NCBI GenBank assembly: GCA_964036275.1
Contig: CAXIWQ010000150.1
Coordinates: forward strand, 1-64,000
DNA length: 64,000 bases
Direction of reading: 5' to 3'
Source: Litoditis marina
Lineage: Eukaryota > Nematoda > Chromadorea > Rhabditida > Rhabditidae
Part shown: in pieces, positions 50,255-61,537 of the stretch
Position numbering within the stretch: position 1 is the stretch's first letter
Layout: each line of letters begins with the position of its first letter
Notes under the pieces: generated by a model
Database searches by the model: none
What the model saw: the letters and a program-made list of their open reading frames with translations, nothing else
What the model was told of the DNA's origin: nothing
Position numbers and translations under genes: made by a program

Positions 50255-50905
50255 AACCTGTTTACTTTTTGTCTTCAGGAAACCAACTGGACTGGACAAT
50301 CTGCCCACCTTTTGTCTTCAAGGATGTTGAAAATATTACCTCGGGACAAAAATTGGACAATCTGTTCACTTTTTGTCCTCAAGCATGTTGAAAACATTTC
50401 CTCGGGACAAAAATTGGACGACCTGTTCACTTTTTGTCTTCAGGAAACCAACTGGACAATCTGTCCATCTTTTGTCCTCAAGGATGTTGAAAACATTACC
50501 TCGGGACAAAAATTGGACAATCTGTCCACTTTTTGTCCTCAAGGATGTTGAAAACATTTCCTCGGGACAAAAATTGGACAACCTGTTTACTTTTTGTCTT
50601 CAGGAAACCAACTGGACAATCTGTCCACCTTTTGTCCTCAAGGATGTTGAAAACATTACCTCGGGACAAAAAGTGGACAACCTGTTTACTTTTTGTCTTC
50701 AAGAAACAAACTGGACAATCTGTCCACTTTTTGTCCTCAAGGATGTTGAAAACATTTCCTCGGACAAAAATTGGACAACTTGTTTAATTTTTTTCTTCAG
50801 GAAACCAACTGGACAATCTGTCCACCTTTTGTCCTCAAGGATGTTGAAAACATTTCCTCGGGACAAAAATTGGACAACCTGTTTATTTTTTGTCTTCAGG
50901 AAACA

Positions 50906-51143
50906 ATATAATAATAATCTTTTACGGCAACTATTTCAGCCGTGTGCTTTATTGAGAAAATTACATAATCACACACAAATCATATATCAACCGTAGAAGG
51001 ACTGTCCGTGGAGGGGTGGAGATAGGCATGGGTGAGCTTTGTAACCAGCTCATGCGGTCCGCCAGACAGATACCGCGGCGAGCGGGGATCGAACCCAGGT
51101 CTGTGGAGCGACAGCCGAACGCTAACCACTTGACCACTCGGCC
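50906..51143 (-). mobile_element. SINE copy 26
   Basis: Carries gtccgtggagg. It is the last copy before a 7.8 kb SINE-free stretch, and shares that change with copies 6 and 27. Confidence 0.85.
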
Positions 51144-53640
51144 AAACTGGACAATCTGTCCACTTTTTGTCCTCAAGGATATTGAAAAACTTTCCTCGGG
51201 ACAAAAATTGGACAACCTGTTTACTTTTTGTCTTCAGGAAAACCAACTGGACTGGACAATCTGTCCACCTTTTGTCCTCAAGGATGTTGAAAACATTACC
51301 TCGGGACAAAAATTGGACAATCTGTCCACCTTTTGTCCTCAAGGATGTTGAAAACATTACCTCGGGACAAAAATTGGACGACCTGTTTCCTTTTGTCTTC
51401 AGGAAAACCAACTGAACAATCTGTCCACCTTTTGTCCTCAAGGATGTTGAAAACATTACCTCGGGACAAAAATTGGACAATCTGTTAACTTTTTGTCTTC
51501 AGGAAACAAACTGGACAATCTGTCCACCTTTTGTCCTCAAGGATGTTGAAAACATTACCTCGGGACAAAAATTGGACAATCTGTCCACCTTTTGTCCTCA
51601 AGGATGTTGAAAACATTACCTCGGGACAAAAATTGGACAATCTGTCCACTTTTTGTCCTCAAGGATGTTGAAAACATTTCCTCGGGACAAAAATTGGACG
51701 ACCTGTTTCCTTTTTGTCTCCAGGAAACCAACTAGACAATCTGTCCACCTTTTGTCCTCAAGGATGTTGAAAACATTACCTCGGGACAAAAATTGGACAA
51801 TCTGTCCACTTTTTGTCATCAAGGATGTTGAAAACATTTCCTCGGGACAAAAATTGGACAACCTGTTTTCTTTTTGTCTTCAGGAAACCAACTGAACAAT
51901 CTGTCCACCTTTTGTCCTCAAGGATGTTGAAAACATTACCTCGGGACAAAAATTGGACAACCTGTTTACTTTTTGTCTTCAGGAAACAAACCTGGACAAT
52001 CTGTCCACCTTTTGTCCTCAAGGATGTTGAAAACATTACCTCGGGACAAAAATTGGACAATCTGTCGACCTTTTGTCCTCAAGGATGTTGAAAACATTAC
52101 CTCAGGACAAAAATTGGACAATATGTCCACTTTTTGTCCTCAAGGATGTTGAAAACATTTCCTCGGGACAAAAATTGGACGACCTGTTTCCTTTTTGTCT
52201 TCAGGAAACCAACTGGACAATCTGTCCACCTTTTGTCCTCAAGGATGTTGAAAACATTACCTCGGGACAAAATTGGACAATCTGTCCACCTTTTGTCCTC
52301 AAGGATGTTGAAAACATTACCTCGGGACAAAAATTGGACAATCTGTCCACTTTTTGTCCTCAAGGATGTTGAAAACATTTCCTCGGGACAAAAATTGGAC
52401 GACCTGTTTCCTTTTTGTCTTCAGGAAACCAACTGGACAATCTGTCCACCTTTTGTCCTCAAGGATGTTGAAAACATTACCTCGGGACAAAAATTGGACA
52501 ATCTGTTAACTTTTTGTCTTCAGGAAACAAACTGGACAATCTGTCCACCTTTTGTCCTCAAGGATGTTGAAAACATTACCTCGGGACAAAAATTGGACAA
52601 TCTGTCCACCTTTTGTCCTCAAGGATGTTGAAAACATTACCTCGGGACAAAAATTGGACAATCTGTCCACTTTTTGTCCTCAAGGATGTTGAAAACATTT
52701 CCTCGGGACAAAAATTGGACGACCTGTTTCCTTTTTGTCTTCAGGAAACCAACTGGACAATCTGTCCACCTTTTGTCCTCAAGGATGTTGAAAACATTAC
52801 CTCGGGACAAAAATTGACAATCTGTCCACTTTTTGTCATCAAGGATGTTGAAAACATCTCCTCGGGACAAAAATTGGACAACCTGTTTTTTTTTTGTCTT
52901 CAGGAAACCAACTGAACAATCTGTCCACCTTTTGTCCTCAAGGATGTTGAAAACATTACCTCGGGACAAAAATTGGACAACCTGTTTACTTTTTGTCTTC
53001 AGGAAACAAACTGGACAATCTGTCCACCTTTTGTCCTCAAGGATGTTGAAAACATTACCTCGGGACAAAAATTGGACAATCTGTCGACCTTTTGTCCCTC
53101 AAGGATGTTGAAAACATTACCTCAGGACAAAAATTGGACAATTATGTCCACTTTTTGTCCTCAAGGATGTTGAAAACATTTCCTCGGGACAAAAATTGGA
53201 CGACCTGTTTCCTTTTTGTCTTCAGGAAACCAACTGGACAATCTGTCCACCTTTTGTCCTCAAGGATGTTGAAAACATTACCTCGGGACAAAAATTGGAC
53301 AATCTGTCCACCTTTTGTCCTCAAGGATGTTGAAAACATTACCTCGGGACAAAAATTGGACAATCTGTCCACTTTTTGTCCTCAAGGATGTTGAAAACAT
53401 TTCCTCGGGACAAAAATTGGACGACCTGTTTCCTTTTTGTCTTCAGGAAACCAACTGGACAATCTGTCCACCTTTTGTCCTCAAGGATGTTGAAAAAATT
53501 ACCTCGGGACAAAATTGGACAATCTGTCCACTTTTGTCATCAAGGATGTTGAAAACATTTCCTCGGGACAAAAATTGGACAACCTGTTAACTTTTGTCTT
53601 CAGGAAACAAACTGTACAATCTGTCCACTTTTTGTCCTCA
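51144..53640. repeat. Satellite 2, SINE-free subfamily with gacgacctgtttcc
   Basis: Same 61 and 99 bp modules, but many 99 bp modules read gacgacctgtttcctttttg where the SINE-bearing array reads gacaacctgtttac, and runs of two or three 61 bp modules in a row are common. Forms with gtcatcaagg (51812, 52836, 53537) also belong to this subfamily. The same subfamily returns at 61538-64000. Confidence 0.9.
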
Positions 53641-54006
53641 CATATTTCACATATTTATTCATTCACTTCGCTTCGTTCCGGGGCGGTGATCATCATACAT
53701 ATCACAGATCTTTGTAGCAGCAGCTTCTTCTGAGGTCTTGGTTCCTTTCCTTCATAGAAGACTTCATGGTGGACTATCGAATGCTCTTATGACATTGATC
53801 CAGTGACATGCGAGAAACTTCTTGGAGGGAGGGGGGAGAGAACTGCTTGTGAAACATGCATTCCTGTTGGGAATATGGACCAGCGATTCCCAGTCGCGCG
53901 TGGCCCGGGTTTTCCCTTCACGTCCATCAACCCGGATACCTGAATGGACACGTAGTGTGGGGATCTTGGAAACAGGGCAACGAAGAGAGACTCCGTCTAC
54001 CCTCAA
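53641..54006. other. 366 bp non-satellite insertion in satellite 2
   Basis: The array stops at tttttgtcctca and resumes at tcctcaaggatattg. The inserted DNA is of mixed composition. It has a purine-rich ggagggaggggggagag (53824-53840) and a GC-rich part with cgcgcgtggcccggg. The string cctca sits at both edges (53636-53640 and 54001-54005), which may be a 5 bp target duplication but also matches the satellite itself. A - strand frame of 80 codons (53764-54006) has no recognisable domain. I see no terminal repeats or RNA gene, and the origin is unknown. Confidence 0.7.
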
Positions 54007-57000
54007 TCCTCAAGGATATTGAAAAACTTTCCTCGGGACAAAAATTGGACAACCAGTTTACTTTTTGTCTTCAGGAAACAAACTGGACAATCTGTCCACT
54101 GGACAATCTGTCCACATTTTGTCCTCAAGGATGTTGAAAACATTACCTCGGGACAAAAATTGGACAATCTGTCCACTTTTTGTCCCCAAGGATGTTGAAA
54201 ACATTTTCTCTGGCCAAACTTGAACAACCTGGTTACTTTTTGTCTTCAAGGAACCAACTGGACAATCTGTCCACCTTTTGTCCTCAAGGATGTTGAAAAC
54301 ATTACCTCGGGACAAAAATTGGACAATCTGTCCACTTTTTGTCCTCAAGGATGTTGAAAACATTTCCTCGGGACAAAAATTGGACGACCTTTTTCCTTTT
54401 TGTCTCCAGGAAACCAACTGGGCAATCTGTCCACCTTTTGTCCTCAAAGATGTTGAAAACATTACCTTGGGACAAAAATTGGACAATCTGTCCACTTTCT
54501 GTCCCCAAGGATGTTGAAAACATTTCTTCGGGACAAAAATTGGACAACCTGTTTTCTTTTTGTCTTCAGGAAACCAACTGGACAATCTGTCCATCTTTTG
54601 TCCTCAAGGATGTTGAAAACATTACCTTGGGACAAAAATTAGACAATCTGTCCACTTTCTGTCCCCAAGGATGTGAAAACATTTCTTCGGGACAAAAATT
54701 GGACAACCTGTTTACTTTTTGTCTTCAGGAAACCAACTGGACAATCTGTCCACCTTTTGTCCTCAAGGATGTTGAAAACATTACCTTGGGACAAAAATTG
54801 GACAATCTGTCCACTTTCTGTTCACAAGGATGTTGAAAACATTTATTCGGGACGAAAATTGGACAACCTGTTTACTTTTTGTCTTCAGGAAACCAACTGG
54901 ACAATCTGTCCATCTTTTGTCCTCAAGGATGTTGAAAACATTACCTCGGGACAAAAATTGGACATACTGTCCACCTTTTGTCCTCAAGGATATTGAAAAC
55001 ATTTCTTCGGGACAAAAATTGGACAACCTGTTTACTTTTTGTCTTCAGGAAACCAACTGGACAATCTGTCCATCTTTTTGTCCTCAAGGATGTTGAAAAC
55101 ATTACCTCGGGACAAAAATTGGACAACCTGTTTACTTTTTGTCCTCAAAGATATTGAAAACATTTCTTCGGGACAAAAATTGGACAACCTGTTTACTTTT
55201 TGTCTTCAGGAAACCAACTGGACAATCTGTCCACCTTTTGTCCTCAAGGATGTTGAAAACATTACCTCGGGACAAAAATTGGACAACCTGTTTACTTTTT
55301 GTCCTCAAAGATATTGAAAACATTTCTTCGGGACAAAAATTGGACAACCTGTTTACTTTTTGTCTTCAGGGAACCAACTGGACAATCTGTCCATCTTTTT
55401 GTCCTCAAGGATGTTGAAAACATTACCTCGGGACAAAAATTGGACAACCTGTTTACTTTTTGTCTTCAGGAAACAAACTGGACAATCTGTCCACTTTTTG
55501 TCCTCAAGGATGTTAAAAACATTTCCTCGGGACAAAAATTGGACAACTTGTTTAATTTTTGTCTTCAGGAAACCAACTGGACAATCTGTTCACCTTTTGT
55601 CCTCAAGGATGTTGAAAACATTACCTTGGGACAAAAATGGACAATCTGTCCACTTTCTGTCCCCAAGGATTTTGAAAACATTTCTTCGGGACAAAAATTG
55701 GACAACCTGTTTACTTTTTGTCTTCAGGAAACCAACTGGACAATCTGTCCACCTTTTGTCCTCAAGGATGTTGAAAAACATTACCTTGGGACAAAAATTG
55801 GACAATCTGTCCACTTTCTGTCCCCAAGGATGTTGAAAACATTTCTTCGGGACAAAAATTGGACAACCTGTTTACTTTTTGTCTTCAGGAAACCAACTGG
55901 ACAATCTGTCCACCTTTTGTCCTCAAGGATGTTGAAAACATTACCTTGGGACAAAAATTGGACAATCTGTCCACTTTCTGTCCACAAGGATGTTGAAAAC
56001 ATTTATTCGGGACAAAAATTGGACAACCTGTTTACTTTTGTCTTCAGGAAACCAACTGGACAATCTGTCCATCTTTTGTCTTCAAGGATGTTGAAAACAT
56101 TGCCTCGGGACAAAAATTGGACATACTGTCCACCTTTTGTCCTCAAGGATATTGAAAACATTTCTTCGGGACAAAAATTGGACAACCTGTTTACTTTTTG
56201 TCTTCAGGAAACCAACTGGACAATCTGTCCATCTTTTTGTCCTCAAGGATGTTGAAAACATTACCTTGGGACAAAATTGAACAACCTGTTTACTTTTTGT
56301 CCTCAAAGATATTGAAAACATTTCTTCGGGACAAAAATTGGACAACCTGTTTACTTTTTGTCTTCAGGAAACCAACTGGACAATCTGTCCATCTTTTTGT
56401 CCTCAAGGATGTTGAAAACATTACCTCGGGACAAAAATTGGACAACCTGTTTACTTTTTGTCTTCAGGAAACAAACTGGACAATCTGTCCACCTTTTGTC
56501 CTCAAGGATGTTGAAAACATTACCTTGGGACAAAATTGGACAATCTGTCCACTTTCTGTCCACAAGGATGTTGAAAACATTTATTCGGGACAAAAATTGG
56601 ACAACCTGTTTACTTTTTGTCTTCAGGAAACCAACTGGACAATCTGTCCATCTTTTGTCCCTCAAGGATGTTGAAAACATTACCTCGGGACAAAAATTGG
56701 ACATACTGTCCACCTTTTGTCCTCAAGGATATTGAAAACATTTCTTCGGGACAAAAATTGGACAACCTGTTTACTTTTTGTCTTCAGGAAACCAACTGGA
56801 CAATCTGTCCATCTTTTTGTCCTCAAGGATGTTGAAAACATTACTCGGGACAAAAATTGGACAACCTGTTTACTTTTTGTCCTCAAAGATATTGAAAACA
56901 TTTCTTCGGGACAAAAATTGGACAACCTGTTTACTTTTTGTCTTCAGGGAACCAACTGGACAATCTGTCCATCTTTTTGTCCTCAAGGATGTTGAAAACA

Positions 57001-58928
57001 CTACCTCGGGACAAAAATTGGACAACCTGTTTACTTTTTGTCTTCAGGAAACAAACTGGACAATCTGTCCACTTTTTGTCCTCAAGGATGTTGAAAACAT
57101 TTCCTCGGGACAAAAATTGGACAACTTGTTTAATTTTTGTCTTCAGGAAACCAACTGGACAATCTGTCCACCTTTTGTCCTCAAGGATGTTGAAAACATT
57201 ACCTTGGGACAAAAATTGGACAATCTGTCCACTTTCTGTCCCCAAGGATGTTGAAAACATTTCTTCGGGACAAAAATTGGACAACCTGTTTACTTTTTGT
57301 CTTCAGGAAACCAACTGGACAATCTGTCCACCTTTTGTCCTCAAGGATGTTGGAACATTACCTTGGGACAAAATTGGACAATCTGTCCACTTTCTGTCCC
57401 CAAGGATGTTGAAAACATTTTTTCGGGACAAAAATTGGACAACCTGTTTACTTTTGTCTTCAGGAAACCAACTGGACAATCTGTCCACCTTTTGTCCTCA
57501 AGGATGTTGAAAACATTACCTTGGGACAAAAATTGGACAATCTGTCCACTTTCTGTCCACAAGGATGTTGAAAACATTTATTCGGGACAAAAATTGGACA
57601 ACCTGTTTACTTTTTGTCTTCAGGAAACCAACTGGACAATCTGTCCATCTTTTTGTCCTCAAGGATGTTGAAAACATTACCTCGGGACAAAAATTGGACA
57701 ACCTGTTTACTTTTTGTCTTCAGGAAACAAACTGGACAATCTGTCCATCTTTTGTCCCTCAAGGATGTTGAAAACATTACCTCGGGACAAAAATTGGACA
57801 TACTGTCCACCTTTTGTCCTCAAGGATATTGAAAACATTTCTCCGGGACAAAAATTGGACAACCTGTTTATTTTTTGTCTTCAGGAAACCAACTGGACAA
57901 TCTGTCCATCTTTTTGTCCTCAAGGATGTTGAAAACATTACCTCGGGACAAAAATTGGACAACCTGTTTACTTTTTGTCCTCAAAGATATTGAAAACATT
58001 TCTTTGGGACAAAAATTGGACAACCTGTTTACTTTTTGTCTTCAGGAAACCAACTGGACAATCTGTCCATCTTTTTGTCCTCAAGGATGTTGAAAACATT
58101 ACCTCGGGACAAAAATTGGACAACCTGTTTACTTTTTGTCTTCAGGAAACAAACTGGACAATCTGTCCACCTTTTGTCCTCAAGGATGTTGAAAACATTA
58201 CCTTGGGACAAAAATTGGACAATCTGTCCACTTTCTGTCCACAAGGATGTTGAAAACATTTATTCGGGACAAAAATTGGACAACCTGTTTACTTTTTGTC
58301 TTCAGGAAACCAACTGGACAATTTGTCCATCTTTTGTCCTCAAGGATGTTGAAAACATTACCTCGGGACAAAAATTGGACATACTGTCCACCTTTTGTTC
58401 CCAAGGATATTGAAAACATTTCTTCGGGACAAAAATTGGACGACCTGTTCACTTTTTGTCTTCAGGAAACCAACTGGACAATCTGTCCATCTTTTGTCCT
58501 CAAGGATGTTGAAAACATTACCTCGGGACAAAAATTGGACAATCTGTCCACTTTTTGTCCTCAAGGATGTTGAAAACATTTCCTCGGGACAAAAATTGGA
58601 CAACCTGTTTACTTTTTGTCTTCAGGAAACCAACTGGACAATCTGTCCACCTTTTGTCCTCAAGGATGTTGAAAACATTACCTCGGGACAAAAAGTGGAC
58701 AACCTGTTTACTTTTTGTCTTCAAGAAACAAACTGGACAATCTGTCCACTTTTTGTCCTCAAGGATGTTGAAAACATTTCCTCGGGACAAAAATTGGACA
58801 ACTTGTTTAATTTTTTTCATCAGGAAACCAACTGGACAATCTGTCCACCTTTTGTCCTCAAGGATGTTGAAAACATTTCCTCGGGACAAAAATTGGACAA
58901 CCTGTTTATTTTTTGTCTTCAGGAAACA
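54007..58928. repeat. Satellite 2, second SINE-free domain
   Basis: Modules here include distinctive forms: gtccacaaggatg followed by atttattcggg, ggacatactgtccacc, catctttttgtcc and ctcaaagatattg. They recur in a unit of several hundred bases, so this domain has its own higher-order order. From about 58440 the modules revert to the type that precedes a SINE. Confidence 0.9.
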
Positions 58929-59166
58929 ATATAATAATAATCTTTTACGGCAACTATTTCAGCCGTGTGCTTTATTGAGAAAATTACATAATCACACACA
59001 AATCATATATCAACCGTAGAAGGACTGTCCGTGGAGGGGTGGAGATAGGCATGGGTGAGCTTTGTAACCAGCTCATGCGGTCCGCCAGACAGATACCGCG
59101 GCGAGCGGGGATCGAACCCAGGTCTGTGGAGCGACAGCCGAACGCTAACCACTGGACCACTCGGCC
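58929..59166 (-). mobile_element. SINE copy 27
   Basis: Constant site and length. It carries gtccgtggagg and ccactggacc near the A box. It is the first copy after the SINE-free domains. Confidence 0.85.
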
Positions 59167-59420
59167 AAACTGGACAATCTGTCCACTTTTTGTCCTCAAG
59201 GATATTGAAAAACTTTCCTCGGGACAAAAATTGGACAACCTGTTTACTTTTTGTCTTCAGGAAAACCAACTGGACTGGACAATCTGTCCACCTTTTGTCC
59301 TCAAGGATGTTGAAAACATTACCTCGGGACAAAAATTGGACAATCTGTCCACTTTTTGTCCTCAAGGATGTTGAAAACATTTCCTCGGGACAAAAATTGG
59401 ACAACCTGTTTACTTTTTGT
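59167..59420. repeat. Satellite 2 between SINE copy 27 and the inversion
   Basis: Ordinary 99 and 61 bp modules, with the extra A in aggaaaacc seen also after copies 7 and 26, ending at tttactttttgt. Confidence 0.9.
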
Positions 59421-60170
59421 TTTCAACATCCTTGAGGACAAAAGGTGGACAGATTGTTCAGTTGGTTTCCTCAAGACAAAAATTAAACAAGTTGTCCAAT
59501 TTTTGTCCCAAGGTAATGTTTTCAACATCCTTGAGGACAAAAGGTGGACAGATTGTCCAGTTGGTTTCCTGAAGACGAAAAGTGAACAGGTCGTCCAATT
59601 TTTGTCCCGAGGAAATGTTTTCAACATCCTTGAGGACAAAAAGTGAACAGATTGTCCAATTTTTGTCCCGAGGTAATGTTTTCAACATCCTTGAGGACAA
59701 AAGGTGGACAGATTGTCCAGTCCAGTTGGTTTCCTGAAGACAAAAAGTAAACATGTTGTCCAATTTTTGTCCCGAGGAAAGTTTTTCAATATCCTTGAGG
59801 ACAAAAAGTGGACAGATTGTCCAGTTTGGCCGAGTGGTCAAGTGGTTAGCGTTCGGCTGTCGCTCCACAGACCTGGGTTCGATCCCCGTTCGCCGCGGTA
59901 TCTGTCTGGCGGACCGCATGAGCTGGTTACAAAGCTCACCCATGCCTATCTCCACCCCTCTACGGACAGCCCTTCTACGGTTGATATATGATTTGTGTGT
60001 GATTATGTAATTTTCTCAATAAAGCACACGGCTGAAATAGTTGCCGTAAAAGATTATTATTATATTGTTTCCTGAAGACAAAAAATAAACAGGTTGTCCA
60101 ATTTTTGTCCCGAGGAAATGTTTTCAACATCCTTGAGGACAAAAGGTGGACAGATTGTCCAGTTGGTTTC
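59421..60170 (-). repeat. Large inverted stretch of satellite 2 containing a SINE
   Basis: About 750 bp of array in reverse orientation. It opens with the same tttttgt / tttcaacatcc junction as the shorter inversions and carries a full SINE on the + strand. It ends at ccagttggtttc, where unrelated DNA begins, so it never returns to forward orientation directly. Confidence 0.85.
59828..60065 (+). mobile_element. SINE copy 28, the only + strand copy
   Basis: Reads ggccgagtggtcaagtgg from 59828, with the B box ggttcgatccc at 59876-59886, AATAAA at 60019-60024 and the ATT tail ending at 60065. An internal TTTT at 60011-60014 could end Pol III transcription. The private changes cccgttcgccg and gacagcccttc lie near the middle. 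It is flipped with the surrounding array and was not inserted independently, since the satellite junctions are the mirror image of the other copies. Confidence 0.85.
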
Positions 60171-60199
60171 AGGAAAATATTTTCTCCATTGGCGCGAAC

Positions 60200-60785
60200 G
60201 GGCGCCAGCCATTGGCGCCAGATATAGAACATATTACTCTAATAAGTAACAAATCACTTGGAATCAATGGCCTCGACAATTGGCACTGTTTTTTGGTTCA
60301 GAAACCCTATTTTCAATTTTGGCGCCAATTGGCGGATAAAGTACCGTTTTGGCGCAGAATATCGAAGAAATGTTGGTATCCAAGCCGTATTCGTTAACTA
60401 TGTTCATAGTTCGGACTTCTGTGGAACATTTCGCTCGTAACCCTACTTGCCTGGCGTTGTTCAAATTTGGCGACACTGGGCGCCAGCGTTTGGCGCCAAA
60501 TATAAAGTTACTCTAACTGGTAACAAACAACTTGGAATGAATGGCCTCGACCAATTAGCTCAATTTCTGACTGTTTTCTGGTTCAGAAACCGTATTTCAA
60601 TTTTGGCGCCAATTGGCGGATAAAGTACCGTTTTGACGCAGAATGTCGAATAAATGTTGGTATCAAAGCCGTATTCGTTAACGATGTTCATAGTTCGGAC
60701 ATCTGTGGAACATTTCGCTCGTTACCCTACTTGCCTGACGCTGTTCTAATTTGGCGCCACTGGGCGCCAGCGTTGGCGCCAAAAA
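60200..60785. repeat. GGCGCC-rich tandem repeat, ~280 bp period
   Basis: Units start with gggcgccag at 60200, 60478 and 60762, the third being cut short. Copies share ggcctcgac, ggttcagaaacc, tttggcgccaattggcgg, ataaagtaccgttttg, gttcatagttcgga and gtggaacatttcgctcg, but differ by substitutions and small indels. Each unit holds several copies of the palindrome GGCGCC, often paired as gggcgccagcg and ttggcgcca. There is no coding frame through both copies. Confidence 0.8.
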
Positions 60786-61039
60786 TAAACCATGACACCA
60801 AATTTCCAGAGAAGGCTGAGAAGCCACTAATCTAACCTCTGTGCAAAATTTCGGAGCATTTCATCCATGGAACACATATTTTCCTGCTACTGGCGCCTAT
60901 TGGCGCCCGCGCCAAGCGCCAAACGAAACGTGACATCACCAAACTTCTTGGGCCGCGCTAACTTTGGGGTTTACACATGTGTGCCAAATTTCAGCCGAAT
61001 TGGTCCAGTAGTGAAAAAAATAATTTTTATGCGGACATT

Positions 61040-61088
61040 GGACGAGGGACGAGGGACGAGGGACGAGGGACGAGGGACGAGGGACAAC
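61040..61088 (+). repeat. (GGACGAG)n microsatellite
   Basis: Six perfect GGACGAG units followed by one ggacaac. The 80 bp before it contain ccaaatttcagccgaattgg and tccagtagtg. Strings of that kind are common near the 3' ends of invertebrate non-LTR retrotransposons, so this may be a retroelement tail. That link rests on memory of such ends and is not proven here. Confidence 0.85.
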
Positions 61089-61283
61089 GGAAATTTTCAT
61101 AACGACACGACAGCATAAATTTTTTCAACCTTGACCGATTTTCTTAATTTTTTCACACATTATGTATTTAATAGATATCTAGCTCTCTCTGTTCTTAAAT
61201 TCGAAAAATGTTTTATTTGAAGACTTTTGTGGTTTGAAAGCCAAAAATGGGTGCGCAATGGCCAAACCAAACACAACTCACAC

Positions 61284-61300
61284 GCAGCGCTTGGCGCTGC
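61284..61300. repeat. GC-rich hairpin
   Basis: GCAGCGC-ttg-GCGCTGC is a perfect 7 bp stem with a 3-base loop, followed by gcgcg. No terminator-like T run follows it, and its role is unknown. Confidence 0.7.
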
Positions 61301-61429
61301 GCGCGATAGATTTGCAGAGTTTACATTTTTCTTCTATTCACGACACCATAGAATGTGCATCTGCGACGTTGTTCCTTTAGAAATGGGAGTTGTGTCTGAA
61401 TAATACAACATAATGGACAAAAAAGTCCT

Positions 61430-61445
61430 GTCGTGAATTCACGAC
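61430..61445. repeat. 16 bp perfect palindrome
   Basis: GTCGTGAATTCACGAC. A partial copy, attcacgac, lies at 61336-61344, so the region between may be the inside of a small inverted-repeat element, although no second boundary is clear. Confidence 0.7.
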
Positions 61446-61537
61446 ATGGAGTGTTTCGACCATTGTAGACATAAAATGTTTTAAATATGTTGATATGGAG
61501 TGTTTCGACCATTGTAGACATAAAATGTTTTAAATAC
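61446..61537 (+). repeat. 49 bp tandem duplication at the satellite 2 junction
   Basis: The unit tggagtgtttcgaccattgt (first 20 bases) repeats at 61447 and 61496, with the second copy cut at taaata where ctcaaggatg of satellite 2 begins. The duplication adjoins the junction and probably formed with it. Confidence 0.8.

Larger units (their letters stand above)
23144..51143. repeat. Satellite 2 array with SINE-bearing higher-order units
   Basis: The array is built from two modules. The 61 bp module runs from gttgaaaaca through cctcgggacaaaaattgg and gacaatctgtccac to the next ctcaaggat. The 99 bp module replaces the middle with gacaacctgtttac, tttttgtcttcagg and aaaccaactgg. Alternation of the two gives a 160 bp period. 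Each module contains a fold-back: TTTTGTCC pairs with GGACAAAA and ATGTT with AACAT around a 3-base loop, and TGGACA-atc-TGTCCA forms a second hairpin. One SINE copy lies in each higher-order unit of 0.4-1.7 kb. A duplicated ctggactgg usually marks the module one step after the SINE. Reading frames of up to 438 codons exist on both strands because 99 bp preserves frame; the 61 bp module breaks it. None looks coding. Confidence 0.95.
60171..61537. other. Non-satellite block between satellite 2 arrays
   Basis: 1367 bp with no satellite modules. Left to right it holds two diverged GGCGCC-rich tandem repeats, a further GGCGCC-rich segment, a (GGACGAG)n microsatellite, AT-rich DNA, a GC-rich hairpin, a 16 bp palindrome and a 49 bp tandem duplication at the right junction. 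Frames of 60-83 codons occur but none has a recognisable domain. The parts look like pieces of transposable elements. Confidence 0.75.

Noticed and set aside
53764..54006. 80-codon - strand protein gene in the 366 bp insertion
   Set aside because: No recognisable domain, no start context, and the frame runs up to the satellite border. It is too short to support.
24351..60065. Twenty-eight tRNA genes
   Set aside because: Only the A and B boxes and part of the stems are tRNA-like. There is no acceptor stem or clear anticodon arm, and a SINE body with an ATT tail follows.
60867..61118. 83-codon frame through the (GGACGAG)n tract
   Set aside because: The frame depends on the microsatellite, which gives an RDEG-type repeat, and has no other support.
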